64,000 nucleotides of DNA. It comes from Agapanthus africanus (Eukaryota > Streptophyta > Magnoliopsida > Asparagales > Amaryllidaceae). Shown in pieces: positions 60,290 through 64,000 of the stretch. The stretch is from assembly GCA_030015575.1 (NCBI GenBank), contig CM057351.1, positions 3,368,001-3,432,000 on the forward strand, in the 5' to 3' direction. A program made the position numbers and the translations under genes. Positions within the stretch are counted from its first letter, which is position 1, and the number at the start of each line of letters is the position of its first letter. The notes below the pieces were generated by a model. That model searched no databases, was not told the origin of the DNA, and saw only the letters and a list, made by a program, of their open reading frames with translations.

Positions 60290-61802
60290 GTTAGCATATA
60301 GTTGCATTTGCACGTTTCCTGCATTTTCGCACTTTCATTCATGTACTTTTCCTTTATTTTCATATAGTTGCATTGCATATTTGCTTTTGTACTGCATTTT
60401 TCTTATTGTAAGATATTAAAAAAAATGTGTATAATTTTGCATTGGCACTTATTAAAAAACCCATAAAAAATGAAAAAAAAAATTCTTCAAAAAAATAACA
60501 CAAAAACTTTGTCATGTGAGCTAGCGGGGAAATTTAGATTCAAAGTCTGACGGTTCAGTTGATAAGATAGAGATAACTATATCCTCTTAGTGAAACTGAC
60601 GACCCGAAAAATAACCCTACTTTTGTGTTTAACCGTACCCGATTTACGTCTTTTATAAGCACTTTACACGTGTTGTATGTTTTTGAGAGTTAGATAAATG
60701 TCTGATATGTCTTTAAAACCTTTTTAAAATTGATAAACATTTTTAGGATCAAACAGGTTTGTCTGAGTTAAGTAATATCAAGAAAAATTCATATAGTGAA
60801 GTTGATATGAAGAATTTTATAGAGATTTTAATAGAAGCTAAAAGTCTGAAAAATAACCTATCTAAAACTTTGTTGGAGTAATTACACTCCTTATCCATAT
60901 GTAACGTCTTCAAATTTAAAAGAAAAAACTGGCTATATCTCCGTTTTCATTGAGTGCGGAATTTTTTAAAATAAAATAAGTCTTTTGTTTTGTGGCCTTG
61001 GTAACTTGTGTAATTAAGTCCTTGGCGTGTCTTCACACCTAATGCCCTAAAACCATCTAGTTTGGGAGTTATTGACCCAAAGTTCGCTAAGTTTCCAATC
61101 GCCAGATAAAACAAGCTAAGCAAGTGTTTTCTTTGAGTTAAAAATTCTAATGGTTCTTTGTGGGAGAATAATCTTGGAAGAGACAAATTTTCTATTAAAA
61201 CAGTTTTTTCACGGAGATATGAAAGTTTGTATTTATTTAGACGTTTTGCACGATAACGAAGGGTGTGCATGAACAAAAACAGGTGAAAAGTTGGAGTGAA
61301 GTATAAGACTTTGGTTCTCTGTTAAAAGTGATATATATTCTGACTTGAAACCTAACTAGAGAATGAAAATTGAGAAAATCTTAAGTCTTTTTAAACTCGT
61401 ATGATCCTTTAGAAGTCTATCCTGGTCCGTATTTTTGACATGATGACACTAATCTAGTTCTTAGAAACTTATGGATACTATCCGCACAAATCACGTAAAG
61501 ACACATTTTGGCTTATGTTAAACAAACTGTGAGGAGTGAAAAGTAGGGTTGGGCATTTTCTAACTAGGATGACAGAACTTCTAGTTTTAATACTTAACCT
61601 TAAAATTAGAATCAACTATTTTCTTGCGAAACTAACTTGACTGGATTTTATGGGTGCAATCCGCTGAAAACCCTCAGGAGACAACACTCCTCCTACTAGG
61701 GACACCTAGAGCTTTAACGACTTGTTACACATGCTCAGTGCAATCGCGTTCCCTGCGAAAGTGAGGCTAGAATTTTTTGTTTTGCTCGGGACGAGCAAAA
61801 GA
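60290..61802 (+). other. 3' non-coding region of element F
   Basis: Continues F after the D insertion up to its purine tract. Repeated GTTGCATTTGC and TTTTCATATAG phrases, then AT-rich DNA. A 109-codon antisense ORF (60947-61276, minus) has no recognised domain. Confidence 0.6.
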
Positions 61803-61818
61803 TAAGTTTGGGGGTATT
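61803..61818 (+). other. Polypurine tract, element F
   Basis: TAAGTTTGGGGGTATT ends at the LTR start TGTTCGG. Confidence 0.85.
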
Positions 61819-63435
61819 TGTTCGGCCCGATTTATTATATTTTAATACCACCCATTTTCTATCATTTTGTCAATAAACAGCGCTATTTAATCCATGTCTA
61901 CTCATTTATACAGGTTTCAGGTATGCAAATAAACGCACTGGATATGATACACAACATGCACAAAAATGACGGTTTTTAGCTGATACTGCAAACAGGGCAG
62001 AGTACGGATCAAGATTTAAGAGAGTTTGAAACAAAGACCGAGTATGACCAAGTGTGAACATGTGTTAACATGGATTTGACAAAAATACACAAGTTTATTC
62101 TCTGTTCATCATCCCAGAATTCACCCATTTGCAAATTAAATAAAATTGCAATCACTGAGAGATAGTCAAGTGAGTAGGTGACTAATGTCAAAAGGTGGGC
62201 CCCAGATGCTACATTCAGGCCGTAGATTTATCCTATATGGCCGCAATTTGCGGCCATATCCTTGAAGAAATTGTCAATCTCAGTATGGTGGGTCCCTAGC
62301 GGTTGTATAAGTCCAGTGGTGTATGCTACTTCTGATTTTGAAACTTCTATAAATAGCAGATCAGTTTATGAGAGATAGATAACTTTTGCACTACTTGTAA
62401 TTATTTTGATAGAATTCTTGTAGCTCCTTGGATTAAATTGAGTTCTTTGCCTTCCTCTGGTCTTGCAACCTCTATTTTTGAGCTTGCAAGATTAGATTTT
62501 GGTAGTTGAACTCATTTGCTTGTATTTAGATACCATTGCAATAAAATCTTCATTGAAGTTCAAGTTTGATTCTTGTGTCTCTTATCTATTTCATTGTATT
62601 TTATAATTTTTTAGATTTGCTTTAATTATACGATGTGTGAGTAGTCTTGTGTTTAGGCTATGGGGAGGTAGGTTGTTGAATGGCTTGCCTTCCGACCCCT
62701 CATTCTTGATTCTTATTTAATTGCACTTCTTTTCTTAATATTTGCAATATTATTATGTTTTGCTTTATAGAATATATTGTTTTGAATGGTTGCAATTCAA
62801 CCTTTAACATATATGCTATTATTTCTTTACATTTTAATGTTGTTATATTAAGAATTGAAGTTGAAGGGGACATGAAATTTAGCTAAGTGTGTTAAACTAG
62901 CTAGATAGAACATGTAGCAATAAAAGCACATGTTCTATGCTTGCTAAACTCACTTATCTCATTTCATGTTCAATTAATCTTAGAACCTTATATTTTTAGT
63001 TTCTTTTTAACCTAATTGGATATCGTATCCTAAACCGACACGTGTTATCGGGATAGATGCGGCATGCTTTGTTAAGTCAATTAGAAACTAGAAATGGACT
63101 TTGAATCAAGAATGAGAGTTGGGGGTAACGCCATAATTCAATTTACCAAACCCAAGCTTAAGTTTCTCCCCAAATATCAGCTTATCACTTCATTATTTAA
63201 TTTGTATAAAACGTGACAAAATCAACTCAAAACTTTTGTTTCATAACTCAAAATTGATGTCGTGATATCCACTCCTTATGGTTCGACCCGTGCTTGCCGG
63301 CTTGCTTCAACGCACCGTGCACTTGCGGTATTTTTAAACTCGATACTCACGTCGTGCCCTATTTTCACCGACAAAACCAACATATCCAATATTGACCATA
63401 TCCTTTCAAAAGCACGACACCGTGAGTTTCGAACA
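61819..63435 (+). repeat. 3' LTR of element F
   Basis: Pairs with 39734-41352 over its full length, with few substitutions by eye; palindrome at 62235-62259. Followed by TSD CTTAG. Confidence 0.93.
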
Positions 63436-63440
63436 CTTAG

Positions 63441-63952
63441 CCATTTTGCTGAGTTTCTCCCATGGTTGCTCTCTAGCTTCTTCTTTTTCCTCTTGTCATG
63501 GTTCAAGCTTCAACCTTCACATGTGATGTGAATCATGAAGCTTGAACACAAACTTGTGAGCTCTTTACATCCCCTACTTCACCATTCTACACTTGACTAG
63601 CGATCAAGTGTAGCGTGTTTTTTTACTTTAAAGTGTTTAGTGTAAAATCTAGCTTGAATTGGAGGGACTTCGCGTGGATCATCTTCGGCACGAAGGTCAT
63701 CGGAAGAAGCCCGTTCAAAGTCTCAAGAGAAGCCTAGCGGAGTCGCGGGACTACTACACGGAGCAAGTGAAGAGAAGGACCGTCTACAAATGTTGTATTC
63801 TTTTTCTCTTGATGTAAAAGTAATTTACATTTGCTATTGTTTAAATCTCTAGTTAAAGATTCTTAGACTACAGTTGCTTAGCATGACAATTTTTTGAAAA
63901 TGGCATGGACGATGCCTCCCGAAACCTTACTGTCGTGCTAGGAAACCCTACA
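63441..63952 (+). repeat. 5' LTR of element G, second piece
   Basis: Resumes the G LTR after F and ends CCCTACA. Shares GGATCATCTTCGGCA and the GGCATGG-GATGCC end block with the A 3' LTR (about 7915-8213). With 38103-39733 the G LTR is about 2.14 kb, in line with A and D. Confidence 0.87.
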
Positions 63953-63953
63953 G

Positions 63954-63965
63954 TGGTATCAGAGC
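63954..63965 (+). other. Primer-binding site (tRNA-iMet), element G
   Basis: TGGTATCAGAGC, a full match, one base after the LTR. The remaining 35 bases are the start of the G leader; the rest lies beyond the window. Confidence 0.9.
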
Positions 63966-64000
63966 CAGGATAAAGATTTAAATGATGTTTGTTAGATTAC

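Larger units (their letters stand above)
39734..63435 (+). mobile_element. Element F: Athila-like Ty3/gypsy retrotransposon
   Basis: Exact 5-bp target duplication CTTAG at 39729-39733 and 63436-63440. LTRs 39734-41352 and 61819-63435 (1619 and 1617 bp, TGTTCGGC to GAACA). Primer site, leader, gag, protease-RT-RNase H-integrase, a third ORF, purine tract AGTTTGGGGGTA. Without the nested D element it is about 13.1 kb. Primer site, purine tract, gag-pol wording and the extra ORF fit the Athila lineage. All three coding blocks are broken by stops and frameshifts. Confidence 0.93.

Noticed and set aside
1..64000. CRISPR arrays, bacterial operons or phage genes
   Set aside because: All periodic signals are degenerate tandem repeats or LTR pairs, and the exon/intron and primer-site evidence is plant nuclear.

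Overview
The window is plant nuclear DNA, almost certainly from an angiosperm with a large repeat-rich genome. About 57 of the 64 kb are nested LTR retrotransposons. They belong to three superfamily groups: Ty1/copia of Angela/Tork type with initiator-Met-tRNA primer sites, a Ty3/gypsy Tekay/Del-like element, and a Ty3/gypsy Athila-like element. A tRNA-derived SINE, a Pol III signal layout, host-type exon/intron borders and CpG/CpHpG-style decay fit a plant. I saw no prokaryotic genes, rRNA genes, bona fide tRNA genes or CRISPR arrays.

Layout, left to right. (A) 1-8213: old copia element, plus strand, only the last 51 bases of its 5' LTR in view, with a long non-coding leader, ruined protease-polymerase and a 3' LTR. 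(B) 8214-11983: 3' half of a second, related copia element (plus), interrupted upstream by A. (E) 11984-31025: Tekay-like gypsy element on the minus strand. Its left (3') LTR was entered by B and by C. Its internal part holds only a broken gag, and its right (5') LTR is about 4.1 kb. (C) 13505-23114: complete copia element, minus strand, TSD ATATG, inserted in the left LTR of E; the undisturbed target is visible in the right LTR near 29565. (Island) 31026-38102: low-copy AT-rich DNA with the last two exons of a SAM-domain gene, a SINE in its intron, an AN1 zinc-finger pseudogene on the opposite strand, a possible remnant of another LTR and a GC-rich 46-bp tandem repeat. (G) 38103-39733 and 63441-64000: copia 5' LTR (plus) split by F. 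(F) 39734-63435: Athila-like element (plus), TSD CTTAG, with gag, pol and a third ORF, all broken. (D) 49733-60289: copia element (minus), TSD GTTAG, inside F.

Insertion order read from the nesting: E, then B and C into E, then A into B; and G, then F into G, then D into F. D has very similar LTRs and is the youngest-looking copia copy.

The most interesting signal is in the copia family A/C/D. Each copy has a leader of about 2.5-3 kb between primer site and protease in which I can find no gag. In the same place each carries a structured, twice-repeated module of about 93 bp with short hairpins, and nearer the primer site a longer hairpin with a conserved CCTAGG-type tip and changed but mostly re-paired stems. 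Proteins and LTRs have diverged strongly, so these may be selected RNA structures of a gag-less family that moves with proteins supplied by relatives.
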